Origin: Herbidospora mongoliensis
Lineage (GTDB): Bacteria > Actinomycetota > Actinomycetes > Streptosporangiales > Streptosporangiaceae
Direction: 5' to 3'
NCBI RefSeq assembly: GCF_001570545.1
Contig: NZ_BBXD01000010.1
Span: 558,001 to 622,000 of the forward strand
DNA length: 64,000 nt
The notes under the pieces are model-generated. The model was given only the letters and a program-made list of their open reading frames with translations, searched no databases and was not told where the DNA came from. The number at the start of each line of letters is the position of its first letter. The stretch's first letter is position 1. A program made the position numbers and the translations under genes. This document shows, piece after piece, positions 1-7,900 of this stretch.

Positions 1-525
1 GCCGACGTGGTGGTGCTCGACCTCGACCTCGGCAGGGACATGGTCACTGACCGGGTTCCCGAACTGAGCGACCTCGGGTTGCGGGTGGTGGTGTTCTCGG
101 TGCACGTCAAGCCGCTGGTGGTGCAGGCCGTAATGGACGCCGGCGCCTGCGCCTTCCTCGACAAACGCACCGGCAAGGACCATTTCGTCGACACCATCGC
201 CGCGGTAGCCAAGGACGAGCCCTACGTGACGCCCTCGATGGCGGGCGGGCTGCTCCAGGGGGCGCGGCTTTCGGAACGGGAGCGGGAGGCGCTGGTCTAC
301 CTGTTCCAGGGGATGAGCCACGAGTCGATCGCACGGCGGATGAAGAAGCCGGGCGGCGAGGCGATCAGCCCGGCCACGGTCAAGCAGTACATCGGCCGGG
401 CCCGGGCCAAGTTCGCGGCCATGGGCCGCCCGTGCGCCTCCAACTTCGCGCTGCTGGCGCGCTGCATCGAAGACGGCCTGATCCGGCCCGACCAAGTGGA
501 CGACTACCGGTCCACTCCTCGGTGA
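1..525 (+). CDS. LuxR/NarL-type response regulator (5' end outside window)
   Basis: Two-component response regulator: a receiver phosphorylated on Asp plus a DNA-binding helix-turn-helix. The frame is open from base 1, so the first receiver strand and acidic pocket lie outside the window. Visible are the phosphorylation strand VVVLDLDL, the conserved beta-5 lysine in AFLDKRTG, and a C-terminal HTH starting LSEREREAL and ending in the recognition helix SPATVKQYIGRARAKF. The HTH has an unusual insert (KKPGGEAIS) between its helices compared with standard LuxR domains. No kinase is visible to the right; a partner could lie to the left. A hairpin terminator follows immediately. Targets are unknown. 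Confidence 0.85.
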   Translation, partial: ADVVVLDLDLGRDMVTDRVPELSDLGLRVVVFSVHVKPLVVQAVMDAGACAFLDKRTGKDHFVDTIAAVAKDEPYVTPSMAGGLLQGARLSEREREALVYLFQGMSHESIARRMKKPGGEAISPATVKQYIGRARAKFAAMGRPCASNFALLARCIEDGLIRPDQVDDYRSTPR

Positions 526-527
526 TC

Positions 528-558
528 CCTCCCCGGTGACCTCTCAGGGGAGGTCTTT
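528..558 (+). terminator. Hairpin terminator with short T tract
   Basis: Inverted repeat CCTCCCC (528-534) / GGGGAGG (547-553) with a 12-base loop, followed by TCTTT. It lies 3 bases after the response regulator stop and ends that transcript. Confidence 0.6.
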
Positions 559-660
559 CCTCCTGCCGCCTGGCTGGCCACGCTGAGTGATGTCGGCACG
601 CGAGAGCAGGCGAGGGGAGGGCAGTGAAATGACGGGAGGCGAAGAGGACGGCGACGTCGC

Positions 661-2142
661 TTAGCGGAGGCGACCGAGGTCGGACAGCGGGGGAACCGAG
701 GCGAGGGGATCGCGGCCGAGTTCTTCGCGCCAGGCGAGGAGCCTGCCGGCGACAGGGGCGCCGGGCACGTCCCCGGCCAGCGACTGGAGCGCCGTCCAGG
801 CGACCCGGACGGTCTGGTCGAGGACCTCGCCCGGCAGTTCCGGCAGGTGGGGGAGGAGCTCCCGAGCCGGGGCCGGGATCCGCAGCAGCAGATCCCGGCC
901 TGCGATGCGATCGCCGAGGTGGTGCTCCACCTCTTCGTAGAGACGCTTCGTACGCTCGGCCCAATCGGCTCCGTCGAACTCGCCGGGGCGGTGATCGCCC
1001 TCGATGCGAGCCCCCCACCAGCGCAGAAACTCGGCGGGAGGGCGGGCGTACACGAGACGGGCCTCGGTCTCCCGGAGTGCGGCCACGGCCTCGGGCGTGG
1101 AGAGGGCGGCAGGGCGGACCAGGACCACCGCCTGCCAGGGGGTGCCCGCCGCGGCCATCCGGGCGATGTGCGCCGTGACCGCCTGCCAGCTTCGGGTGCG
1201 CGGGCGGCTGACCCCGGTCGGTACCGCCTGGACGTGTCCTCGTCTGGTCACATCCAAATTCGGGCGTACCAGAACGAAACGCCAGCCGAGTGCCTCGGCG
1301 AGCAGCGCGGCGGCGGGGCCCGTGCCGTGCCGGCCGCCGATCACCACGATCGTCCTGGCACCCGGCCAGGAACAGGGGTGGGCTCCGGCGGGCTGCTGGC
1401 GACCACTGATCGCGTCCTGGACGAGCAGGTGGGTGGGCCAGTGCCGGGCCGCGCTGCGCCAGGTGCGATGGCCGGGATCGCCCTGCCAGCTGTACTCCTG
1501 ACCGTCGTCGAGGGCGGCCCGCAGTCGGGCGAGCAGTTCGATGCGGACCTGGTCGTGGTGTTCGCCGTCGCCCTGATCGGAGGTGATCCCCGCGACGGCG
1601 GCCAGGTGGTCCAGGTCTCCGCCGGCCAGCGGCTTCTCTCCCGGCCGCAGCGTGAACTCACCGAACGTCGTGGTGGCGGTCCGGTATCGTCCGCGCGAGA
1701 TGACCTGGGCCAGCCGGACCTCGAAACGCTCCGCGCCGGCCGGGTCGCGGAGCAGCACCTCGGCTGCTGTCAAGGGTGCGGCGGGCACCGGCGCGGTCAG
1801 CCCGGCCAGGTAGGGGTGGGCGTCCTCGAGCGCCCGTAACGCGGCGTCGAGGCCGTCGGCCAGGCTGGTGAGGGATCGCGACGGCATCTCGTCCTCGGGC
1901 AGCCAGTCGAGGGCTTGGAACAGCTCGGCCACCGGCACCCCGGCGAGTATCCCCAGGTCGCGGACGAAGTCGGGTCGAAGTGGCCGCTCCCCGTTGAGGA
2001 TCTTCCTGACCAGGCCCTCATCACGGCCGAGCCGTCGTGCGATGGCCGAGGCCGACATGGCGGCGCCCTGCCTGCCCAGCGCGTCGAGGCAGCGGCCCAG
2101 CACCTCTCTGGCCTGTTCTCCCCGGAACGTTCCAGCAGCCAT
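661..2142 (-). CDS. HTH (XRE-like) regulator with a degenerate P-loop-like segment
   Basis: 493 residues. Residues about 28-70 form a lambda-repressor-type HTH (SASAIARRLGRDEGLVRKIL). The rest does not match a family I can name. Residues 265-290 (IVVIGGRHGTGPAAALLAEA) look like a beta-strand/P-loop/helix, but the Walker lysine is replaced by Pro, so nucleotide binding is doubtful; a Rossmann-like binding loop is another reading. Start ATG has a good Shine-Dalgarno GGGAGGG. It is divergent from the secreted cutinase and shares a 124-base promoter region with it, so it may control that gene (inference). Convergent with the preceding response regulator. Confidence 0.7.
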   Translation of the reverse strand: MAAGTFRGEQAREVLGRCLDALGRQGAAMSASAIARRLGRDEGLVRKILNGERPLRPDFVRDLGILAGVPVAELFQALDWLPEDEMPSRSLTSLADGLDAALRALEDAHPYLAGLTAPVPAAPLTAAEVLLRDPAGAERFEVRLAQVISRGRYRTATTTFGEFTLRPGEKPLAGGDLDHLAAVAGITSDQGDGEHHDQVRIELLARLRAALDDGQEYSWQGDPGHRTWRSAARHWPTHLLVQDAISGRQQPAGAHPCSWPGARTIVVIGGRHGTGPAAALLAEALGWRFVLVRPNLDVTRRGHVQAVPTGVSRPRTRSWQAVTAHIARMAAAGTPWQAVVLVRPAALSTPEAVAALRETEARLVYARPPAEFLRWWGARIEGDHRPGEFDGADWAERTKRLYEEVEHHLGDRIAGRDLLLRIPAPARELLPHLPELPGEVLDQTVRVAWTALQSLAGDVPGAPVAGRLLAWREELGRDPLASVPPLSDLGRLR

Positions 2143-2266
2143 TCAGCCCTCCCGTGGGTTCCCGGGGATCGACACAGATCGGGTCGACGAACGGTACAGA
2201 TCGATCTCGTATCTTATTCCGGATATCACGATACTTGCTAGTCCGAGTCACCCTTAGGAAGGCACC
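2143..2266. promoter_or_regulatory. Divergent promoter region, HTH regulator / cutinase
   Basis: AT-richer than its surroundings. It contains an inverted repeat GTATC (2208-2212) ... GATAC (2230-2234) around TTATTCCGGATATCAC, a plausible operator. The cutinase ATG is preceded by AGGAAGG. No -35/-10 pair can be called with confidence. Confidence 0.35.
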
Positions 2267-4021
2267 ATGCGGAAAACTCTGCGAAATCTCATGGCCGTCG
2301 CCATGGTGATTCCTTTCCTGTCGATTCCCGCCGCTGCCCAGACCCGACCGGTCGTCGCCGCCGCCGAGAAATGCGCCGACATTCATTTCTACGGACTTCG
2401 GGGGACCGGCGAGCCGCTGGCCGACGAGAATCCGGACCGGCCGCTGAACATGGGAGGGCCGGTCAAAGCGGTCTTCGACGAATTCAAGAAGCGGCTGCCC
2501 GGCATGACGATACAACCTGAGGCGATTCTCTATCCGGCGCGTGCCATCGACCCGGACACCAAGATCAAAGACTATGTGCCGGAGTTCCTGAAGCTCTCCG
2601 CCAGCGTCAGGGACGGCGTCGGTCTGCTGAACACGGCCGTCGAACTCCGGGCTGCCGCCTGCCCGGGGGAGGCGATGGTGCTCGTCGGTTACAGCCAGGG
2701 AGCCTGGGCCATCCAGGCCGTGTTAGGGCAGCTCAAGCCATCGGTACGGAAGAACATCAAGGCCGTGGTGTTGATCGCGAGCCCCAGGTTCATGGCCAAG
2801 GACAAGTTCCGCGCGGGCGACTTCGATCCGGCGAGACAGAAGAATCCCGACGGCTCCGTCCACGGGATCGTCTTCTGGAAGGAAATCCCCTCCTGGGTGA
2901 ATCAGGCCAAGACGTACTGCCGGGCGAAGGATCCGATCTGCGCCTACGACTTCGACGAACTCAAGCGGTTCCTGAACTGTTACGAAAAGAACGGTGGCAA
3001 ACAGGGCGTCTGTGAGCACATGAAATACGGGACGTACCAAAAGGAGGCCGGAAAGTGGCTGGCCTCGCTCTTCAAGCGGCCTGACCTGGTGGTCACCGGG
3101 ATATCTGGGATTCCGGACAAGATCTGCGTGGGTGATTCGGTCACACTCCACCCGAAGATCTCGAACAAGGGGTCTGCGGCCAGTCCGGGATTCTGGGGGA
3201 AATGGACGAGCAGGGCGGCGAGTTTTTCCCGGCGGCACCCAGGAGTGGCGGTAGGCAAGACGATAACCGGCACCATGCTCAAATGGAACAATGTACACAA
3301 GGGCACCTATAAGGTGACGTTCACCGCTGATTCCCGCAAGGACGTCGCGGAGTCGAACGAGGGCAACAACACCCTCACCCAGTCCTTCACGGTCCAAGAG
3401 TGCACCTCGGCCGCCCTGCCCGACCTGCGGGTCACAGAGGTCATCGACCTGAAGCGCGATCCGCTCTGCGCGGGCAGGTCGCCGACGTTCCGCGCGTACA
3501 TCCACAACGAGGGCTCGTCCCGGAGCGAGTTCTTCAACATCCGGTGGATCGTGGACGGCGGCGCAACCTTCGACGGCGGGCACTCCAGCATCGGCGGCGG
3601 CTCGACGGACACCCACGACCACATCTGGAAGAACATCACCGCAGGCCGGCACACACTCCGGTTCATCGCCGACTTCGACAACCGGATCAAGGAGTCGGAC
3701 GAGGGCGACAACGCCCACACGCTCACGTTCGACGTCGGGACCTGTGAAGGCGGGGGCGACGACGGGAATCCGCAGCAGCCCGCGGTCCCGAAGGCCCCCG
3801 GCAACGTCCACATCGACAGCTTCTACGGCTTCCTCGCCTGGAGCGACAACTCCTCCGACGAAGACGGTTTCCGGGTCTACCAGAACGACACGCTGGTCGC
3901 CACGCTGGCGGCCGGCACCACCGAGTTCCGCGGCACCCTGATCCTCAACCGCGGCGACGTGCTCTCCGTGACGGCCTTCAACAAGGCGGGAGAGTCCGCG
4001 CGGGCCTCCACGACCGTGTAG
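2267..4021 (+). CDS. Secreted cutinase-family esterase with two CARDB domains and a C-terminal FN3-like domain
   Basis: 584 residues. Signal peptide about 1-25 (basic start, hydrophobic core, PAAAQ cleavage region). Residues 35-265 are a cutinase/Culp alpha/beta hydrolase: nucleophile Ser143 in GYSQG, the CxxxDPIC segment supplying Asp222 and the HMKYG histidine His251, with disulfide-type cysteines. Next come two CARDB/APHP-like beta-sandwich domains (about 272-378 and 385-490; each begins PDL and carries an ESNEGNNT / ESDEGDNA motif) and a short fibronectin-III-like domain (about 500-584). Probably hydrolyses extracellular esters (cutin, polyester or lipid); the CARDB domains probably mediate binding. 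It has a rare TTA codon at 2723. Terminator directly downstream. Confidence 0.9.
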   Translation: MRKTLRNLMAVAMVIPFLSIPAAAQTRPVVAAAEKCADIHFYGLRGTGEPLADENPDRPLNMGGPVKAVFDEFKKRLPGMTIQPEAILYPARAIDPDTKIKDYVPEFLKLSASVRDGVGLLNTAVELRAAACPGEAMVLVGYSQGAWAIQAVLGQLKPSVRKNIKAVVLIASPRFMAKDKFRAGDFDPARQKNPDGSVHGIVFWKEIPSWVNQAKTYCRAKDPICAYDFDELKRFLNCYEKNGGKQGVCEHMKYGTYQKEAGKWLASLFKRPDLVVTGISGIPDKICVGDSVTLHPKISNKGSAASPGFWGKWTSRAASFSRRHPGVAVGKTITGTMLKWNNVHKGTYKVTFTADSRKDVAESNEGNNTLTQSFTVQECTSAALPDLRVTEVIDLKRDPLCAGRSPTFRAYIHNEGSSRSEFFNIRWIVDGGATFDGGHSSIGGGSTDTHDHIWKNITAGRHTLRFIADFDNRIKESDEGDNAHTLTFDVGTCEGGGDDGNPQQPAVPKAPGNVHIDSFYGFLAWSDNSSDEDGFRVYQNDTLVATLAAGTTEFRGTLILNRGDVLSVTAFNKAGESARASTTV

Positions 4022-4027
4022 TGACAC

Positions 4028-4069
4028 CGGCGGGCACGTTCTCCTGCGGGGGAGTGAACGTGTCCGCCG
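4028..4069 (+). terminator. Hairpin terminator after cutinase
   Basis: 14-bp stem with one G-T wobble: CGGCGGGCACGTTC (4028-4041) / GAACGTGTCCGCCG (4056-4069). It lies 6 bases after the cutinase stop and can also serve the convergent gene ending at 4080. Confidence 0.6.
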
Positions 4070-4079
4070 AGGTGGCGTT

Positions 4080-4679
4080 CTATTTCGACGCCGCGATCGC
4101 CTGACGGCTCATGACGCGGACCATGCGCGGAGACGAGACCTCCCACACCGTCGCCGCGCACAGCATGGCCGTCACCGCTGCCGCCGTGAGTTCGCGGACG
4201 CCCAGTCCCGTCAGGTTGGTGTGGGTCGCGTGGCTTTCGGCGGTCAGCCAGAGCGTTGTCAGGCCGGCCGCCCACCAGCCGCCCAGCAGGAGCAGCCAGC
4301 GCAGTCGCGAGTCCTTGCCCGACTCCCGCCAAGCCTGGTCGGCGAGGATCATGGGGGCCACCAGGTTCACCCCGGGGACCAGCCACGCCGCCGTCGCCGT
4401 CAGCTTGCTGGTTCTCGTCGCTGAGGACAGCCAGCTCAGGTAGCTGCCCGCCGCGAACAGGGTCGTCACGACCACGGCCATCACCAAGACGGCGAAGATG
4501 GTCACGTCGCCGACGACCGCCTGGGCTCCCGGCGCTTTCGGGTCGCCGCCGAAGACCGCTACCTCCTGGGCGAGGTCGCGGCCGCGTAGTTCCTCGAAGG
4601 TCACCAGGGCCGCGAGGGAGGTGATCTGTATGGTCAGCGCGGCATAGACGCCGAACTCGGATCTCTGTGGCGTATGCAC
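4080..4679 (-). CDS. Integral membrane protein, DUF4328-like
   Basis: 199 residues with about four to five hydrophobic segments (near 12-25, 57-80, 95-112, 128-145, 165-180). The segment WLVPGVNLVAPMILADQAWRES matches the proline-rich VPxVNLxxPxxIxxExW signature typical of actinobacterial DUF4328 membrane proteins (family assignment from memory). Function unknown. Start is GTG at 4679, preceded by GGGGGGAGAG. It lies 62 bases downstream of the response regulator on the same strand and may share its transcript. Confidence 0.7.
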   Translation of the reverse strand: MHTPQRSEFGVYAALTIQITSLAALVTFEELRGRDLAQEVAVFGGDPKAPGAQAVVGDVTIFAVLVMAVVVTTLFAAGSYLSWLSSATRTSKLTATAAWLVPGVNLVAPMILADQAWRESGKDSRLRWLLLLGGWWAAGLTTLWLTAESHATHTNLTGLGVRELTAAAVTAMLCAATVWEVSSPRMVRVMSRQAIAASK

Positions 4680-4741
4680 GGAACTCTCCCCCCGGTGTTA
4701 CTTGATCCCTACGTTTCCAGGGAGAACCTCCGCTAATCCGG

Positions 4742-5380
4742 TCAACTCACGACACCGGACTCCCAGGCCCATGCGGCGACCTCTACGCGGTTCCGCAGAC
4801 CCAGTTTCGACTGGACGCTCGCGAGGTGCGTTTTGACCGTCGACAGCGAGACGAACAGCTCGGCGGCGACCTCCTGGTTCGTCCGGCCGCGGGCGACCAG
4901 GCGGACCACGTCGAGTTCGCGGTCGGTCAGCGATTCGGGGGGAGCGACCGGTTGACGCGGGCGGGCGAGGTGGGCGAGGAGACGTACCGTCACTGAAGGG
5001 GAGACCAGCGCGTCGCCCGCGGCGGCGGCGCGGACCGCTTCGATGAGCAGGGCGGGGCCGCTGTCCTTCAGCAGGAAGCCGCAGGCTCCTGCCCGGAGCG
5101 CGCCGTAGACGTAGTCGTCGAGGTCGAACGTGGTGACGATGACCACCCGCATCGGGTCGGGGACCCCCGGCCCGGCCAGCAGGCGGGTGACCTCGATGCC
5201 GTCGAGCTTCGGCATGCGGATGTCGAGCAGGCACACGTCGGGACGCAGTCGCCGGGCCTCCGCGACCGCCGCCGCGCCGTCGGCCACCGTCGCCACGACC
5301 TCGATGTCGGGTTGCGCGTCGAGGATCATGCGAAAGCCCGTGCGGACCAGCTCCTGGTCGTCGGCTATCAGCACCTTCAC
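4742..5380 (-). CDS. NarL/LuxR-family response regulator, orphan
   Basis: 212 residues, full length. The receiver shows all hallmarks: acidic pair DD (7-8), phospho-acceptor Asp53 in CLLDIRMP, TT at 83-84, and Lys105 in FLLKD. Residues about 150-212 are a LuxR HTH (LTDRELDVVRLVARGRTNQEVAAELF, then SLSTVKTHLASVQSKL). Start GTG at 5380. No histidine kinase is adjacent, so its sensor is encoded elsewhere. Its 5' end faces the sigma factor gene and the two share a promoter region of about 50 bases. Confidence 0.9.
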   Translation of the reverse strand: MKVLIADDQELVRTGFRMILDAQPDIEVVATVADGAAAVAEARRLRPDVCLLDIRMPKLDGIEVTRLLAGPGVPDPMRVVIVTTFDLDDYVYGALRAGACGFLLKDSGPALLIEAVRAAAAGDALVSPSVTVRLLAHLARPRQPVAPPESLTDRELDVVRLVARGRTNQEVAAELFVSLSTVKTHLASVQSKLGLRNRVEVAAWAWESGVVS

Positions 5381-5431
5381 CCCGGAATGATGTCATGTGT
5401 AATCCGGGCTCGACTGGCGGGACTACTGGGT

Positions 5432-5926
5432 GTGGACGATCCAGAGACACGATTCACCGACCTCTACGACCTGCACTACCGGGCCGTCCTCGGGTACGCC
5501 CTGCTGCGCGCCGACCGGCCCGCCGCTGAGGACGTGGCGGGGGAGACCTTCCTGATCGCCTGGCGGCGGTTCGCCGATCTGCCGCCGGAGCCGCTGCCGT
5601 GGCTGCTCGGCGTGGCCAGGAACCTCCTCCGCAAACAGCGCGACTCGGGCATCCGGGCTGAACGGCTGCTCGCCTACCTGCCGGCGGCCGACAGTCCCGA
5701 CGTCGCCGATCAGGTCACCGAGCGGGAGGCGGCGCTGCGCGCGCTCGCCGCCATGGCCGAGGCCGACGCCGAGGCGCTGATCCTGACCAGCTGGTACGGC
5801 CTGGCCCCCCGCGAGGCCGCGAAGATCGCGGGCTGCGCCCCCGGCGCGTTCACCGTCCGCCTCCACCGCGCGCGCCGCCGTCTCACCGAGGCCCTGCGCC
5901 CCCGAACCCTCCAGGAGCAACCATGA
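5432..5926 (+). CDS. ECF-type RNA polymerase sigma factor
   Basis: About 164 residues from GTG 5432 (preceded by GGCGGGA); in-frame ATGs at 5387 and 5390 are alternatives. Sigma region 2 is FTDLYDLHYRAVLGYALLRADRPAAEDVAGETFLIAWRRF (written here as family evidence: DLYDLHYRAV, AAEDVAGETF and AWRRF are the core motifs); region 4 is near the end (SWYGLAPREAAKIAGCAPGA, then VRLHRARRRL). It would direct RNA polymerase to a small regulon. The last four bases overlap the start of the next gene (ATGA), so the two are translationally coupled; such a neighbour usually controls the sigma factor. Confidence 0.85.
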   Translation: MDDPETRFTDLYDLHYRAVLGYALLRADRPAAEDVAGETFLIAWRRFADLPPEPLPWLLGVARNLLRKQRDSGIRAERLLAYLPAADSPDVADQVTEREAALRALAAMAEADAEALILTSWYGLAPREAAKIAGCAPGAFTVRLHRARRRLTEALRPRTLQEQP

Positions 5927-6906
5927 TCGACGACCTTGTGAAGAGCCTGCGGCCCGACGACGTGACCGAGGAGTCCTACCAGGCCAGACGTCCCGAGGAC
6001 CTCCAGAAGGCCTTTGCTGCCAAGCCACGGCGCCGGACTCCGCTGCTGGTCGCCTCCGGCCTGCTCGCGGCGGCCGCCGCCGCGTTCGTGGCGTTCGCGC
6101 CGTCCGCGACGGTCGTGACGATGGAGGGGCCGCAGCAGGTGACCGTGGTGACCGAACCGGCCAAGCTGACCGCGCGGAGTGTGCTGCTGGCCGGCGCCGA
6201 GACGCTGGCGAAGACGTCGCGGGAGGCCGGGACGTACTGGCACGAGAAGATCCGGACCTTCACGACGCCGGCCGAGGGCGTGATCGTCGCGTCGACCGAC
6301 GAGACCTGGTACGACGGCAGCGGCGGCAGGACCAAGCCCGCTCAGGATGTGCAGACCACCTTCGCCGACGCGAAGGCCGAGAGCGCATGGCGCGCTCAGG
6401 GCCGGCCCGGACTCCCCGGTGACAAGGAGGAGCGGTCGTTCACGGGCATGGTCCTGGCCTGGGGGATCGGTGACAAGGACGTCCGGCAGGAGGATGTGAA
6501 GAGGCTGCCCACCGATCGGGCCGCCCTCCAGAAGTGGCTCGACGAGGCCCGGCCCGACGGCGAGGACGCGGGGGCGTTCACCTTCGGCGCCGCCCGCACG
6601 ATCCTGACCTCGCCCGCCTCCAACGAGACCAGGGCCGCGCTGCTGCGCATCCTCGCCGACCAGGAGGGCCTCCGCCTCGACGAGACGTCGAAAGATCCGC
6701 TGAACCGGCCGGGCGTCTCGATCACCGATGCGACGGGTGACCACACGCTCGTCGTCGACAGGGACACGGCGAAGCTGCTCGCCTATATCTACGAGGGCGA
6801 GGACGAGAAGCAGGCCGACACCCCGCCGGGCTCGGTGATGATTCCGGCCAAGAAGGGCACCGCGATCGCCTACCTAGAGTCGGGCTGGTCCGAACTGCCC
6901 GAGTAG
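5923..6906 (+). CDS. CU044_5270-type membrane protein coupled to the ECF sigma factor
   Basis: 327 residues: cytoplasmic N-terminus of about 40 residues (VKSLRPDDVTEESYQ), one membrane segment (about 42-62, LLVASGLLAAAAAAFVAFAP), then a large extracytoplasmic domain. This architecture and position match the CU044_5270 family found behind ECF sigma genes in Streptosporangiales and relatives (from memory). No zinc-type anti-sigma HxxxCxxC motif is visible, so an anti-sigma role is inference from the ATGA overlap with the sigma gene. The extracellular part could act as a sensor. Confidence 0.7.
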   Translation: MIDDLVKSLRPDDVTEESYQARRPEDLQKAFAAKPRRRTPLLVASGLLAAAAAAFVAFAPSATVVTMEGPQQVTVVTEPAKLTARSVLLAGAETLAKTSREAGTYWHEKIRTFTTPAEGVIVASTDETWYDGSGGRTKPAQDVQTTFADAKAESAWRAQGRPGLPGDKEERSFTGMVLAWGIGDKDVRQEDVKRLPTDRAALQKWLDEARPDGEDAGAFTFGAARTILTSPASNETRAALLRILADQEGLRLDETSKDPLNRPGVSITDATGDHTLVVDRDTAKLLAYIYEGEDEKQADTPPGSVMIPAKKGTAIAYLESGWSELPE

Positions 6907-6930
6907 CCGAAGGCCCCGCCGACCTCGTGA

Positions 6931-7770
6931 TCAGGCCAAGGCCGCGCGGGCGTTGGCCCGCCATACCCGCATCACCTTCAGCGCCGCGTCGAGTTTCTCG
7001 CGGTTCTCGTCGAGAGCCTTCTGCTCGTACGCCCGTCGCACCCGCAGATAGGTCTCGGTGAGACCGGTCTCTGCCCGGCAGGTCGCGTCGGCGGCGGCGA
7101 CCTGACGTTCCTCCCGGCCGGCCGGTTTCCCGGCTGGCCGGGGCTCCCACCGTTCGTCGAAGACCGCCTGGATGGGTTTCGTGTAGGCGTGCCCGCCATC
7201 TCTCATGCACGTCACCCACTCCTTGACGAGTGGCGTGACCCGCGGGTCGTCCCAGGCGGCGTTCTTGGCGTTTCCGAGCAGCTCGCCCGGGTCGGTCGGC
7301 AGATCGTCCGGGTCATAGATCTTCGTGCGGGCCACCTCGAAGCACTTGTCGGCCAAGGCCATCTGGTCACCCGAGGGCTGGTGCTCGAAACGCACGTTCT
7401 TCTGCCGGACCAGCCGGGGATCGGGTGCCTCGCGGGGATATCCGTCCCGGGCGGCGGTCCCGGGATCGAGGGACGTGACGTGGTCGACTTCCTCGAAGTC
7501 GTTCACGCCCCAGGTCGAGAATGTCCCGTCGACCCACTGGGGATGCCCGCGCTCGCGCATGCAGTCTCCGATCGCCGCGTCCTGGCCGAGGGTCAGGTCG
7601 GCCAGGTACCTCGCCGTCGGCACATAGCGGTCGAGCGGCATCGGCCCGTCGGCCGCCCCGGCCGCATCCGTCGCCAGGAGAGACGGTGTCGGGGAGGGCG
7701 TCGGCGCGGCGACGGGTTCGCTTCCGCAACCGGCCAGCAACAGGATGATCAGTGCACGGGGGAAGCGCAT
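6931..7770 (-). CDS. Predicted lipoprotein of unknown function
   Basis: 279 residues with a lipoprotein signal peptide: MRFPRAL, hydrophobic LIILLLAGC with lipobox Cys15, then a Pro/Ser/Thr linker. The mature part is charged and has paired cysteines (GDCMRERGHPQW, DKCFEVART, VTCMRDGGHAY, ATCRAETGL), suggesting two disulfides; the repeated CMRxxGHxx motif points to an internal duplication. The last 60 residues are helical. I do not recognise a named family. It is convergent with the sigma operon. On its own strand a possible remnant of a paralogue ends 4 bases upstream of its start codon. Confidence 0.75.
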   Translation of the reverse strand: MRFPRALIILLLAGCGSEPVAAPTPSPTPSLLATDAAGAADGPMPLDRYVPTARYLADLTLGQDAAIGDCMRERGHPQWVDGTFSTWGVNDFEEVDHVTSLDPGTAARDGYPREAPDPRLVRQKNVRFEHQPSGDQMALADKCFEVARTKIYDPDDLPTDPGELLGNAKNAAWDDPRVTPLVKEWVTCMRDGGHAYTKPIQAVFDERWEPRPAGKPAGREERQVAAADATCRAETGLTETYLRVRRAYEQKALDENREKLDAALKVMRVWRANARAALA

Positions 7771-7774
7771 CCGA

Positions 7775-7900
7775 TCATGATCTCACCAGCACCTCGCGGG
7801 CGTTGGCCTGCCATGCGCGGGTCGCCTTGCGGCGGGGCGGGACCTCCTCGCCCCAGTACCCGACGATCGCCCATCTGGACAACGCCTGTTCAATCCCCCT
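7775..7900 (-). pseudogene. Possible 3' remnant of a second lipoprotein copy
   Basis: An open frame of 41 codons ends at TGA 7777-7775, four bases before the lipoprotein ATG. Its final residues (TRAWQANAREVLV) resemble the lipoprotein C-terminus (MRVWRANARAALA), with matching DNA around TGGC.GGCCAACGCCCGC. It overlaps the LLM gene stop at its 5' end. Read as the tail of a truncated tandem duplicate; the similarity covers only about 12 residues, so chance cannot be excluded. Confidence 0.3.

Noticed and set aside
2723-4027. 434-codon open frame antisense to the cutinase
   Set aside because: Opposite a well-supported secreted enzyme; composition typical of a shadow.
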